A DNA stretch of 9,421 bases from an uncultured Polaromonas sp. (GCA_946479075.1 CAMLDT010000136.1:1-9421); one strand, 5' to 3'; numbered from the stretch's first letter, positions 1 to 6,254 are shown. The notes: a model not told the origin generated them from the letters alone. Program-made: numbers and translations.

Positions 1-22
1 GACAGGCTCAGCCCGAACGGGC
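1..22. repeat. Dispersed repeat, copy 1 (probably cut by the window start)
   Basis: The first 20 bases are the exact reverse complement of 8988-9007. The stretch contains the short palindrome GCCCGAACGGGC (11-22). The motif (GAGCCTGTC joined to a TTCGGGC arm) is one I recognise as a dispersed short repeat of many betaproteobacterial genomes; that is recollection, not a search. It lies just downstream of the nrtA stop codon. The palindrome could fold in RNA, but no T-run follows it, so I do not call a terminator. Confidence 0.6.
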
Positions 23-49
23 GGGTGGTGGCGGCGTTTTGCTGGTTTT

Positions 50-1453
50 TTAGCCCATCTTGTTGATGGCAAAACTCTTGACGTACTCGTCAGGCTTGGC
101 CGCGTCGAACACCTTGCCCATGATGGTGAACTTGGGGTAAGCGCCTTCGGGCGGCTTCTGGCCGAGTTCGGCCATGCGTTTTTTGGCGTCGGTCAGCAAA
201 AAGACTTTTTCGGCGATCTGCTTGTAGTTGATGTCGCCCTTGACGTAGCCCCAGCGCTTCATCTGCGTCAGCATCCACACCGCCATCGACTGCCACGGAA
301 TCGGGTCGAAGTCGGCGCGGTCAGGCACGGTCTTGATGTTGCCCAGGCCGTCGGCAAAACGGCCGGTCAGCACCTGCGCCACCACGGTTTCGGGCTGGTT
401 CAGATACGCCTGCGGCGAGATCACCTTGGCGATCAGCTCGCGGTTGTTCGGGTCGCGCGCCATGGCGGCAGCCGTGAGCACCGAGCGGTATAGCGCGGCA
501 AAGGTGTTGGGGTTCTTCTGGATGAACTCGGTGCTGGTGCCGAAGGCGCAGCAGGGGTGGCCGTTCCACAGGTCCTTGGTCAGGATGTGCAGGAAGCCTA
601 TTTCTTCGTACACCGCGCGCTGGTTGAACGGGTCGGGGCCGAGGTAGCCGTCGATATTGCCGGCGCGCAGGTTGGCCACCATTTCAGGCGGCGGCACCAC
701 GCGGATCTGGATGTCGGTGTCGGGGTTCAGGCCGGCCTCGGCCACGTAGTAGCGCAGCAAAAAGTTGTGCATGCTGAACTCAAACGGCACGGCAAACTTG
801 AAGCCCTTCCACATCTTGGGGTCGCGCTTGTCCTTGTGTTTGTTGGCCAGCGTGATGGCCTGGCCGTTGGTGTTCTGGATGGTCGCCACATTCATGGCCA
901 CCGGATTCGAGCCCACACCCATGGACATGGCCAGCGGCATCGGCGACAGGAAGTGCGTCGCGTCGTATTCCTTGTTGATCATCTTGTCGCGGATCAGCGC
1001 CCAGCCGGCGGTTTTGACGACTTCGACATTGAGCCCCTGCTTGCTGTAGAAACCCAGCGGGTGCGCCATGATCAGCGGCGTGGCGCAGGTGATGGGGATG
1101 AAGCCGATCTTGAGGTTGGTTTTTTCGAGCTTGCCCTTGTCCTGCGCCATGGCCTGCATGGTGCCGACGGGCAGCACACTGGCTATCGCGGCCATGGCCG
1201 TGCCCTTGCCGACGGCGCGCAGAAAGCGGCGGCGCACCGCGTCCTGCGGAAACAGCGCCTTGACCAGGGTGGCTTCAATGAAGTTGTCTGAATAACTCTC
1301 GAACGCGCTGCTCAGGCTGCGCTGGCGCAACTCGGCAGCGGCGCTGTCGACGTTCATTTCCTTGTGGTGATCGGCCGGGGTGTGGTCACCACCGCAGCTG
1401 CATTTGAGCATCAGGGGCCGGTCGGCATCGTAGGGAGAGAAACGGTCGGACAT
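50..1453 (-). CDS. nrtA: Nitrate/nitrite ABC transporter substrate-binding protein, NrtA family, Tat-exported
   Basis: This is the periplasmic binding protein of an ATP-driven nitrate/nitrite importer for assimilation. With the ATG at 1453 it is 467 residues. A GTG three codons upstream (1462) is also open, but AAAGG at 1462-1466 is spaced for the ATG. A Tat signal follows a long N-region: RRRFLR at 74-79, a hydrophobic stretch at about 84-98, and a likely cleavage site AMA|QD after residue 103. The mature part has the NrtA/CmpA fold signature GFIPITCATPLIMA at 117-130. Residues aligning with nitrate ligands of cyanobacterial NrtA appear present (W151, Q198, H229, K293), which favours nitrate over bicarbonate. 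The Tat signal argues against the cytoplasmic sensor homologue NasS. The region before the signal carries CSC (18-20) and several His, which is unusual. The permease and ATPase genes would lie left of the window. Family is confident; nitrate as substrate is inferred. Confidence 0.9.
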   Translation of the reverse strand: MSDRFSPYDADRPLMLKCSCGGDHTPADHHKEMNVDSAAAELRQRSLSSAFESYSDNFIEATLVKALFPQDAVRRRFLRAVGKGTAMAAIASVLPVGTMQAMAQDKGKLEKTNLKIGFIPITCATPLIMAHPLGFYSKQGLNVEVVKTAGWALIRDKMINKEYDATHFLSPMPLAMSMGVGSNPVAMNVATIQNTNGQAITLANKHKDKRDPKMWKGFKFAVPFEFSMHNFLLRYYVAEAGLNPDTDIQIRVVPPPEMVANLRAGNIDGYLGPDPFNQRAVYEEIGFLHILTKDLWNGHPCCAFGTSTEFIQKNPNTFAALYRSVLTAAAMARDPNNRELIAKVISPQAYLNQPETVVAQVLTGRFADGLGNIKTVPDRADFDPIPWQSMAVWMLTQMKRWGYVKGDINYKQIAEKVFLLTDAKKRMAELGQKPPEGAYPKFTIMGKVFDAAKPDEYVKSFAINKMG

Positions 1454-1460
1454 GGCACGC

Positions 1461-1466
1461 ACCTTT
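1461..1466 (-). promoter_or_regulatory. Ribosome binding site of nrtA
   Basis: On the minus strand AAAGGT lies 7-8 bases before the ATG at 1453. It overlaps the alternative GTG at 1462, so it supports the ATG as the real start. Confidence 0.6.
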
Positions 1467-1487
1467 CAGTTGAAGATGCGGCTGTGT

Positions 1488-1503
1488 TGCAAGCAGCGGG
1501 CCA
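1488..1503 (-). promoter_or_regulatory. Sigma-54 (RpoN) -24/-12 promoter for nrtA
   Basis: Minus-strand sequence TGGCCCG-CTGC-TTGCA matches the sigma-54 consensus TGGCACG-N4-TTGCW at every specified position but one (C for A). The invariant GG and GC have the required 10-base spacing. Transcription would start near 1478, giving a leader of about 24 bases that includes the ribosome binding site at 1461-1466 and the ATG at 1453. This geometry is what makes the match credible. Sigma-54 needs an enhancer-binding activator, for nitrate uptake most likely NtrC. The activator is an inference. Confidence 0.65.
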
Positions 1504-1742
1504 CTTTGGCCTCCAGGGCGGCCTGCGCCGCAATTCGCTGTTGCTGGAATGACGGGGTGTAGGGCGCCCACTACAAAACCGGCGGAATCGGGCGCAGAAA
1601 AGCCGCGCCGGCGGCAGCGGGGTGCACCGGGCGGGGTTTTACAAGGGGCGGGCGAAGGGGTAGACGTGAACTGCGCAAGCGCGACGCACCCGGCTTTGCA
1701 CCAACTTCGCGCAGTGCGCTGTTCAGCGCCGCAAGCGCTGGA
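1504..1742. other. Intergenic region upstream of the nrtA promoter
   Basis: No gene is supported between the sigma-54 site and the CBS protein stop. The stretch would hold the enhancer for nrtA. Visible candidates are the palindrome GGTGCACC at 1621-1628 and a TGCACC at 1697-1702, both resembling NtrC half-sites (TGCACC / GGTGCA) but not arranged as a proper spaced inverted pair. An imperfect palindrome around GGGCGCCC lies at 1558-1574. I see no clear terminator for the CBS gene and no sigma-70 promoter. Confidence 0.35.
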
Positions 1743-2162
1743 TCAGGCCGGTGCGGAAATCTCGCCCAGCGACTGGCCGACGTCTTCTTCGTCCTGGCCC
1801 TTGAACGCGATGTCGCCGATGGAAATGATGCCGATCAGGCGCTCTTCGCTGTCCAGCACCGGCAGGCGGCGGATCTGGCTGGAGGCCATGTCGGCCAGCA
1901 CGGTGTCCATGTCGTCGTCTTCACGGGCGGTGCGGACATCGGTGCTCATCACCCGGCTCAGCGCAGTGCTGCCGTCCAGGCCTTTGGCCACGGCGCGCAG
2001 CACGATGTCGCGGTCGGTCACCACGCCCAGCAGCTTGTCGTCCTCGCACACGGGAATCACACCCACGTCGAGTTGTTCCATGGCCTGTGCGGCGTCAGCC
2101 ACGGTGTCGGTGGGCGCGAGGCTGCGCACGTCGCGGGTCATCACGTCGGATACGGTGGTCAT
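1743..2162 (-). CDS. Stand-alone CBS-domain-pair protein
   Basis: This is a 139-residue protein made only of two CBS motifs, forming one Bateman module. CBS1 spans about residues 5-60 with GVVTDRDIVLRAV at 46-58. CBS2 spans about 68-125 with the matching GIISIGDIA at 111-119. Such modules bind adenosine nucleotides (AMP, ATP, SAM) and act as energy or redox sensors. No catalytic or DNA-binding domain is attached, so the partner is unknown. The ATG at 2162 is chosen because AGGAG lies 7 bases upstream and MTTVSDVM is the usual family start; the frame stays open further upstream to 2336 but without family features. The acidic C-terminal tail (KGQDEEDVGQ) is typical of stand-alone forms. It lies 136 bases downstream of the response regulator gene and on the same strand. 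It may have its own promoter, but I cannot identify one. Family assignment is confident, role unknown. Confidence 0.9.
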   Translation of the reverse strand: MTTVSDVMTRDVRSLAPTDTVADAAQAMEQLDVGVIPVCEDDKLLGVVTDRDIVLRAVAKGLDGSTALSRVMSTDVRTAREDDDMDTVLADMASSQIRRLPVLDSEERLIGIISIGDIAFKGQDEEDVGQSLGEISAPA

Positions 2163-2298
2163 GAAATTCTCCTGAATGGTTATGTGTGGATACAGCGAGC
2201 CGGTGTGGCCGTCTGCAGACAGCATGGTCGGTGCAACAAATCTTGTGAAGCAGCCACCACCCAAGCAGCCGTAGGACAGCGCCGCGAGCGGCCCGGGT

Positions 2299-2958
2299 TC
2301 AGGGGCTGGCCGGCGCCCGGGCGTGGCGCTCGGCATAAAGCGCCAGCTCCACGTCGTTCTTGGTGCCGGTTTTTTCGAGGATGCGCAGGCGGTAGGTGCT
2401 GACGGTGTTGGACGCCAGGCCCAGCTGCGTGCCGATCTCGCCGACAGACTTGCCCGCCGTCAGCAGGCGGAACACCTGGTGTTCGCGGTGCGACAGCGCT
2501 TCGGCGCCGCTGCGCCCGTTGCTGCCGCCGACCGCGCTGGCCAGCGCCTCGGCAGTCAGGGCCGAGACATACAAACCGCCGGCCGCCACTTTGCGCACCG
2601 CGGCGATCATGTCATCGGGGTTGGCGCTTTTGTTGAGGTAACCGGCCGCGCCCAGCTTGATACAGCGCACCGCGTATTGCTTCTCGGGGTAGGTGCTGAG
2701 CATCAGCACCGGCAGCTGCGGCCAGGCTTGTTTCAGCGCCTGCAGCACGTCCATGCCGTCGCGGCCGGGCAGGGCAATGTCGAGCAGCACCGCGGCCAGC
2801 CCGGCGGGGCCGCCCAGCGCCTCGACTTTGGCCAGGATGTCGGGGCCGGTTTCGGCTTCGGCCACCACGGTGATCTCGGGGGCGTCGGCCAGCACCTGCT
2901 TCAGGCCCTCGCGCACGATGCGATGGTCGTCGCCGATCAGGATGTTCAGGGTGGCCAT
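2299..2958 (-). CDS. Two-component response regulator, NarL/LuxR (REC-HTH) family
   Basis: This 219-residue DNA-binding response regulator receives phosphate from the kinase encoded just upstream. The receiver domain (about 4-125) has the acidic pair D10-D11, the phosphoacceptor D60 in LLDIALPGRDG, S88/T89 and K110 (NKSANP). The LuxR-type helix-turn-helix lies at about 152-208: LSHREHQVFRLL, a recognition region with SNTVSTYRLRI, and KTGTKNDVEL. All receiver switch residues are present, so it should be phosphorylated normally. The gene starts 26 bases after the kinase stop codon. No Shine-Dalgarno sequence is visible before the ATG at 2958, so translation may depend on coupling to the kinase. 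The target genes are not shown by the sequence. The neighbouring nitrate uptake gene makes nitrogen or redox control possible but not proven. Confidence 0.93.
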   Translation of the reverse strand: MATLNILIGDDHRIVREGLKQVLADAPEITVVAEAETGPDILAKVEALGGPAGLAAVLLDIALPGRDGMDVLQALKQAWPQLPVLMLSTYPEKQYAVRCIKLGAAGYLNKSANPDDMIAAVRKVAAGGLYVSALTAEALASAVGGSNGRSGAEALSHREHQVFRLLTAGKSVGEIGTQLGLASNTVSTYRLRILEKTGTKNDVELALYAERHARAPASP

Positions 2959-2984
2959 GGTTGATCGATTTGTTATGAGAGTTG

Positions 2985-4202
2985 CTATGGTTTTGGGAGC
3001 TGAATACGCAGGTGGAACGTGGCCCCAAGGCCGATTTGGCTTGTAATGTCGAGGCTGCCGCCAAGATGCCGTGCGCGTTCGCGCATGCCCATCACCCCGT
3101 AGGCATTGGCCGCTTCAAAGGCTTCAGCGGCGGCGCCGCGGCCGTTGTCCTGCACGCGGATGCTGATCTCGTCGGCCGTGGCGAGGATGGTGATGGCGAG
3201 GTGGCTGGCCTGCGCGTGGCGGCCGACGTTGCTGAGCATTTCCTGGAAGATGCGGAAGATGGCCATGGCCGACGGTTCGGGCAGCGGCACCGCCTGCTCC
3301 ACGTCCATCTGCCAGTCGAGTTCGAGTTCGGCCGACTGCACAAACTCGTGCGCCTGCCAGTCCAGCGCAGCCCACAGGCCCTGGTGGTCCAGGATGCTGG
3401 GACGCAGGTCGGTGATGATGCGGCCGACGTTATCGACCGCGGCTTCGATCAGCCGGCTCATGTTCTGGCACTTGGCCTGCATGGTGCCGCGCATGAGCTG
3501 CGCCTGCACCGGGTCGCGCTGCTGCTGCTCGCCCAGGCGTTTGTCCAGCCAGCCCACGTCCATCTTCAGTGCGACCAGCAGGCTGCCGAGTTCGTCATGC
3601 ACCTCGCGCGCGATGCGGGTGCGCTCCTCCTCGCGCACGGTGTGGGTGTAGGCCGAGAGTTCACGCAACTGCTGCAGGGCGCCCGCCAGCGCCTCCGTGC
3701 GCTCGCTGACGCGCTGCTCCAGCACGTCGTTGGCGTGGCGCAGCGCTTCTTCCGCCCGCTTGCGCGCCGATATATCGACAAAGGTGACGACGGCGCCCTG
3801 CACCACGCCGCCATCCACGATGGGGTAAGACGAATACTCGACCGAGAACCCGCTGCCATCGCGGCGCCAGAACTGCTCGGTGTCGATGCGGCAGGGCAGG
3901 GCCATGCGGAAGGCGTTGAAGATCGGGCACAAATGCTCGGGGTAGTGCGCGCCGTCGGCATGGCTGTGGTGGGCCAGCTCGTGCATGTTTTTGCCCAGCA
4001 CTTCGTCAGGCGCAAAACCGAGCTGCTCGGCGCCGGCGCGGTTGATGAAGGTGCAGCGGCCGTCCATGTCGATGCCGAAGATGCCTTCACCGGTGGATTC
4101 GAGCAGCTGCGAGAGCTTGTCGCGCCAGGCCGGCTGGTCGGCGCCCGGCAGGTAGCCGCCGGCGGCGGGCGTGGCAGGGTCGTGACGCAACTCTGAAAAC
4201 AT
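2985..4202 (-). CDS. Soluble PAS-domain sensor histidine kinase (HisKA_3 / NarX-DesK type)
   Basis: This 405-residue kinase has no membrane segment or signal peptide and should sense in the cytoplasm. The PAS domain (about 28-150) begins LLESTGEGIFGID and contains a His-rich stretch around 74-92 ending in C92. A coiled linker follows (about 148-185). The HisKA_3 dimerisation region has the phosphoacceptor H202 in EVHDELGS. The ATPase domain shows the N-box with N325 (QEMLSNVGRHA), DNGRG at 352-356 and GVMGMRERA at 369-377. The motif after the His reads DELGS rather than the DxxxQ linked to phosphatase activity in this class. The ATG at 4202 is chosen because GAGGTG lies 5-6 bases upstream; the frame stays open to 4346, but that extension has no domain. 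It is cotranscribed with the response regulator 26 bases downstream. It is not NarX itself, since it lacks the periplasmic nitrate-binding P-box and HAMP. The ligand is unknown. Confidence 0.92.
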   Translation of the reverse strand: MFSELRHDPATPAAGGYLPGADQPAWRDKLSQLLESTGEGIFGIDMDGRCTFINRAGAEQLGFAPDEVLGKNMHELAHHSHADGAHYPEHLCPIFNAFRMALPCRIDTEQFWRRDGSGFSVEYSSYPIVDGGVVQGAVVTFVDISARKRAEEALRHANDVLEQRVSERTEALAGALQQLRELSAYTHTVREEERTRIAREVHDELGSLLVALKMDVGWLDKRLGEQQQRDPVQAQLMRGTMQAKCQNMSRLIEAAVDNVGRIITDLRPSILDHQGLWAALDWQAHEFVQSAELELDWQMDVEQAVPLPEPSAMAIFRIFQEMLSNVGRHAQASHLAITILATADEISIRVQDNGRGAAAEAFEAANAYGVMGMRERARHLGGSLDITSQIGLGATFHLRIQLPKP

Positions 4203-4214
4203 GCAGCACCTCAA

Positions 4215-4230
4215 AGCAAGGCGCGTGCCC
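4215..4230 (-). promoter_or_regulatory. Sigma-54-like -24/-12 match overlapping the kinase 5' end
   Basis: Minus-strand GGGCACG-CGCC-TTGCT differs from TGGCACG-N4-TTGCW only at the first position, with correct GG-N10-GC spacing. However, transcription would begin near 4204-4205, only two or three bases before the ATG at 4202 and after the visible GAGGTG ribosome binding site. So either the transcript is leaderless, or the motif is fortuitous. Confidence 0.3.
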
Positions 4231-4294
4231 AGATTGGTGCAGGCGCCGCCAACCAAGGGGCGCCAAAGCAGTGCAAAGCGCCTGCCCGGACGGG

Positions 4295-4316
4295 CTGGGG
4301 CCCTGGGTGGCCCCAG
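4295..4316 (+). promoter_or_regulatory. GC-rich hairpin upstream of the lipoprotein gene
   Basis: CTGGGGCC and GGCCCCAG form a perfect 8-bp stem with a 6-base loop (CTGGGT), ending 28 bases before the ATG at 4345. It could be an operator for a dimeric regulator or a leader RNA stem. There is no T-run, so it is not a standard terminator. Confidence 0.4.
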
Positions 4317-4344
4317 ACTGGCGCACAAATCCCTGTAAAGTGCC

Positions 4345-4923
4345 ATGCATGCTTATGAGTTTTCTTTCCCTGTGAACGCGGCGCGACATGCCGTGTTCTG
4401 CGCAGCCTGCCTGTTTCTGGGGGCCTGCAACCCGAGCCTGAACTGGCGCGAAGTGCGGCCTGACAACACCGCCCTGAGCCTGTTGTTGCCCTGCAAGCCC
4501 GACAAGGCCGAAAAAACGGTGCCGCTGGGGGGCCAGCCGGCCGCCCTGCGGATGCTGGGCTGCGATGCCGGTGATGCAACCTTTGCCGTGGCGGTGGCCG
4601 ACATCGGTGACGCCTCCCGGGCGGAAGCGGTGCTGGCCCAGTGGCAGGCGCTGACCCTGGCGAACATGAAAGCCGGGCCGGTGGGCACCGGTGCCGGCGC
4701 AACGCAGGTGACGCCCTTCCGGCCGGCCGGCATGGCGGGCGGCGCGCCGGCGCTGATGGTGAAGTCCAGCGGGCAGCGCGCTGACGGGCGCGCCGTGGCC
4801 GGACAGGCGGCTTATTTCTCACGCGGTTCACAGCTCTTTCAGGTGGTGCTGTATGCGGATGTGATCAATGCCGAGGTGGCCGAGACCTATTTCTCCAGCC
4901 TCAAGTTCGAGCCGGGCGCATGA
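4345..4923 (+). CDS. Predicted lipoprotein of unknown function
   Basis: This 192-residue protein begins with a lipoprotein signal: R14, a hydrophobic stretch (AVFCAACLFLGA) and the lipobox LGAC with C28. Asn at +2 of the mature form favours the outer membrane under the Lol rule. The mature domain opens with LNWREVRP and contains a Cys in LLPCKPDKAEK and another in MLGCDAG, which might form a disulfide. I recognise the shape as a conserved hypothetical protein of Comamonadaceae but know no function. The ATG at 4345 has only a weak AAAG upstream; a GTG at codon 10 is an alternative that still keeps the signal. Its stop overlaps the MFS start (ATGA at 4920-4923), so the two are translationally coupled and probably functionally linked. 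An accessory role for the transporter is inference only. Confidence 0.8.
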   Translation: MHAYEFSFPVNAARHAVFCAACLFLGACNPSLNWREVRPDNTALSLLLPCKPDKAEKTVPLGGQPAALRMLGCDAGDATFAVAVADIGDASRAEAVLAQWQALTLANMKAGPVGTGAGATQVTPFRPAGMAGGAPALMVKSSGQRADGRAVAGQAAYFSRGSQLFQVVLYADVINAEVAETYFSSLKFEPGA

Positions 4924-6254
4924 CGGCGGCGCAGGCCGGGGACGCCGGCTACCTCCCCAAAAAAACCGCGATCCTTGTTTTTCTGGCGTTTGCGGCGGCC
5001 TACTTCTGCTCGGCACTGGTGCGCGCCATCACGGCCACGCTGTCGCCGGTGCTGACGCAGGAGTTCGCGCTGCAGGCGCGTGACCTCGGCCTGCTGGCGG
5101 GCGGTTATTTCCTCGGTTTTGCCGTCATGCAGTTGCCGCTGGGGGCCTGGCTGGACCGCCACGGTCCGAAACGCGTGATCCTGTGGTTCCTGGCCCTGTC
5201 GGTGGGCGCCAGCCTGGCGTTTTCCATGGCCACCAGCTTCAGCGGGCTGCTGGCCGCGCGGGTGGTGCTGGGCATGGGTGTCAGCGCCTGCCTGATGGCG
5301 CCGCTGACCGGTTACCGGCGCTGGCTGAAACCGGCGGCGCTGCTGCGTGCCAATTCGTGGATGCTCATGACCGCCTCGCTGGGGATGCTGGCGTCCACGC
5401 TGCCGGTTCAGTGGCTGATGCCGTTGACCGGCTGGCGCGCGCTGTTCTGGATTCTGGCGGGGCTGATTGTGGTATCGATGCTGGGCATCGCCTGGCTGGT
5501 GCCGCGATGGGATATGGCCCCCACGCTCCGCGCTGACGCGTCGTCGCTGCCCCCCGAGGGGGCTGAACTTGCTCGGGGCGGCCCTTCGCTGCGTTCGGCC
5601 ACACTGGAAGCGAAGTCGGCCGATACGCCAGCTCCTGGCCGCTACGCCGACGTGGTTCGCAACCGCTACTTCCAGAAGATGACGCCGCTGGCCTTTTTCA
5701 ACTATGGCGGGTTGGTGGCGATGCAGACGCTGTGGGCCGGGCCGTGGATGGTCCGGGTGGCGGGTTACACGCCGCTGGAGTCGGCCACCGGCCTGTTTTA
5801 TATCAATGCCACCATGCTGGTGACCTTCTGGACCTGGGGCATGGTCAACCCCTGGCTGGTGCGCCACGGCTGGCACGCCACGCGGCTCATCGCCTGGGGC
5901 GTGCCGCTGAGCATCGCGGTGCTGACGGTGAATATCGTGCTGGGGTCGGCCACCGGCTGGCTGGGCTGGGCACTGTTCTGCATGAGCTGCAGCGCCATGA
6001 GCCTGGCGCAGCCGGCGGTGGGCATGGCCTTTCATGCCTCGCTGGCGGGGCGCGCGCTGTCGGCCTACAACCTGGTGATTTTCTCGGGCGTGTTTGTGGT
6101 GCAGTGGGGCATCGGCCTGCTGATGGATGCCTTCAAGGCCGCGGGCCTGGCTGAAGTGGCCAGCTTTCAGGCGGCGCTGGGCGTGTTTTTGTGTTGTTGT
6201 ATCGCCTCATATGCCTATTTCCTCAGCGTGAACGCTGATAATTCCCCGCAATGA
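4920..6254 (+). CDS. Major facilitator superfamily (MFS) transporter
   Basis: This 444-residue inner-membrane carrier shows about 12 membrane segments, six on each side of a long central loop. Segment 1 is at about 16-38 and segment 6 at about 172-194. The second half starts near 254 (MTPLAFFNYGGLVAM) and ends near 435. MFS motif A lies in the loop after segment 2 as GAWLDRHGPKR (75-85), with D79 and R80. The substrate cannot be read from the sequence. The central loop (about 200-240) is Pro/Ala/Ser-rich and is encoded by a copy of an intergenic-type repeat (see 5517-5640), so it is longer than expected for the family. The start overlaps the lipoprotein stop by four bases (ATGA), and the stop overlaps the EIIA start the same way (6251-6254). 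This places it inside the PTS operon. Confidence 0.92.
   Translation: MTAAQAGDAGYLPKKTAILVFLAFAAAYFCSALVRAITATLSPVLTQEFALQARDLGLLAGGYFLGFAVMQLPLGAWLDRHGPKRVILWFLALSVGASLAFSMATSFSGLLAARVVLGMGVSACLMAPLTGYRRWLKPAALLRANSWMLMTASLGMLASTLPVQWLMPLTGWRALFWILAGLIVVSMLGIAWLVPRWDMAPTLRADASSLPPEGAELARGGPSLRSATLEAKSADTPAPGRYADVVRNRYFQKMTPLAFFNYGGLVAMQTLWAGPWMVRVAGYTPLESATGLFYINATMLVTFWTWGMVNPWLVRHGWHATRLIAWGVPLSIAVLTVNIVLGSATGWLGWALFCMSCSAMSLAQPAVGMAFHASLAGRALSAYNLVIFSGVFVVQWGIGLLMDAFKAAGLAEVASFQAALGVFLCCCIASYAYFLSVNADNSPQ
5517..5640 (+). repeat. Dispersed GC-palindrome repeat embedded in frame in the MFS gene
   Basis: The stretch begins GCCCCCACG (5517-5525) and contains CTGCCCCCCGAGGGGGC (5547-5563), whose core GCCCCC-CGA-GGGGGC is a 6-bp palindrome. 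The same two blocks, 30-31 bases apart, occur between ptsH and ptsI (6938-6985). The right edge is uncertain. It encodes about residues 200-240 of the MFS protein (for example ASSLPPEGAELARG), exactly in the cytoplasmic loop between membrane segments 6 and 7, with no stop and no frame change. I recall this repeat from Comamonadaceae intergenic regions. Confidence 0.7.

Larger units (their letters stand above)
4203..4344. promoter_or_regulatory. Divergent intergenic region between the kinase operon and the lipoprotein-MFS-PTS operon
   Basis: These 142 bases must hold promoters for both directions. Visible elements are the sigma-54-like match toward the kinase (4215-4230), a TTGG-N11-CCAA inverted pair around 4234-4252, and an 8-bp perfect hairpin at 4295-4316 on the lipoprotein side. 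No convincing sigma-70 pair is seen in either direction. Confidence 0.5.

Noticed and set aside
557..1291. 244-codon open frame on the plus strand
   Set aside because: It is antisense to nrtA, with no recognisable domain and His/Val/Gly-biased composition.
50..1453. NasS, the cytoplasmic nitrate sensor related to NrtA
   Set aside because: A clear Tat signal with cleavage site indicates export, and no nasT-like gene is adjacent within the window.
2163..2336. N-terminal extension of the CBS protein
   Set aside because: The frame is open, but AGGAG and the family start favour the ATG at 2162. The extension would also overlap the end of the response regulator gene.
2982..4196. 404-codon open frame on the plus strand
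   Set aside because: It is antisense to the histidine kinase, which has complete PAS, H-box and ATPase motifs. The shadow has biased composition and no ribosome binding site.
4203..4346. 48-residue N-terminal extension of the histidine kinase
   Set aside because: It has no domain or ribosome binding site, runs through the divergent promoter region, and the ATG at 4202 has GAGGTG before it.
4887..6035. 382-codon open frame on the minus strand
   Set aside because: It is antisense to the MFS transporter and has a Gln/His/Arg-rich low-complexity translation.
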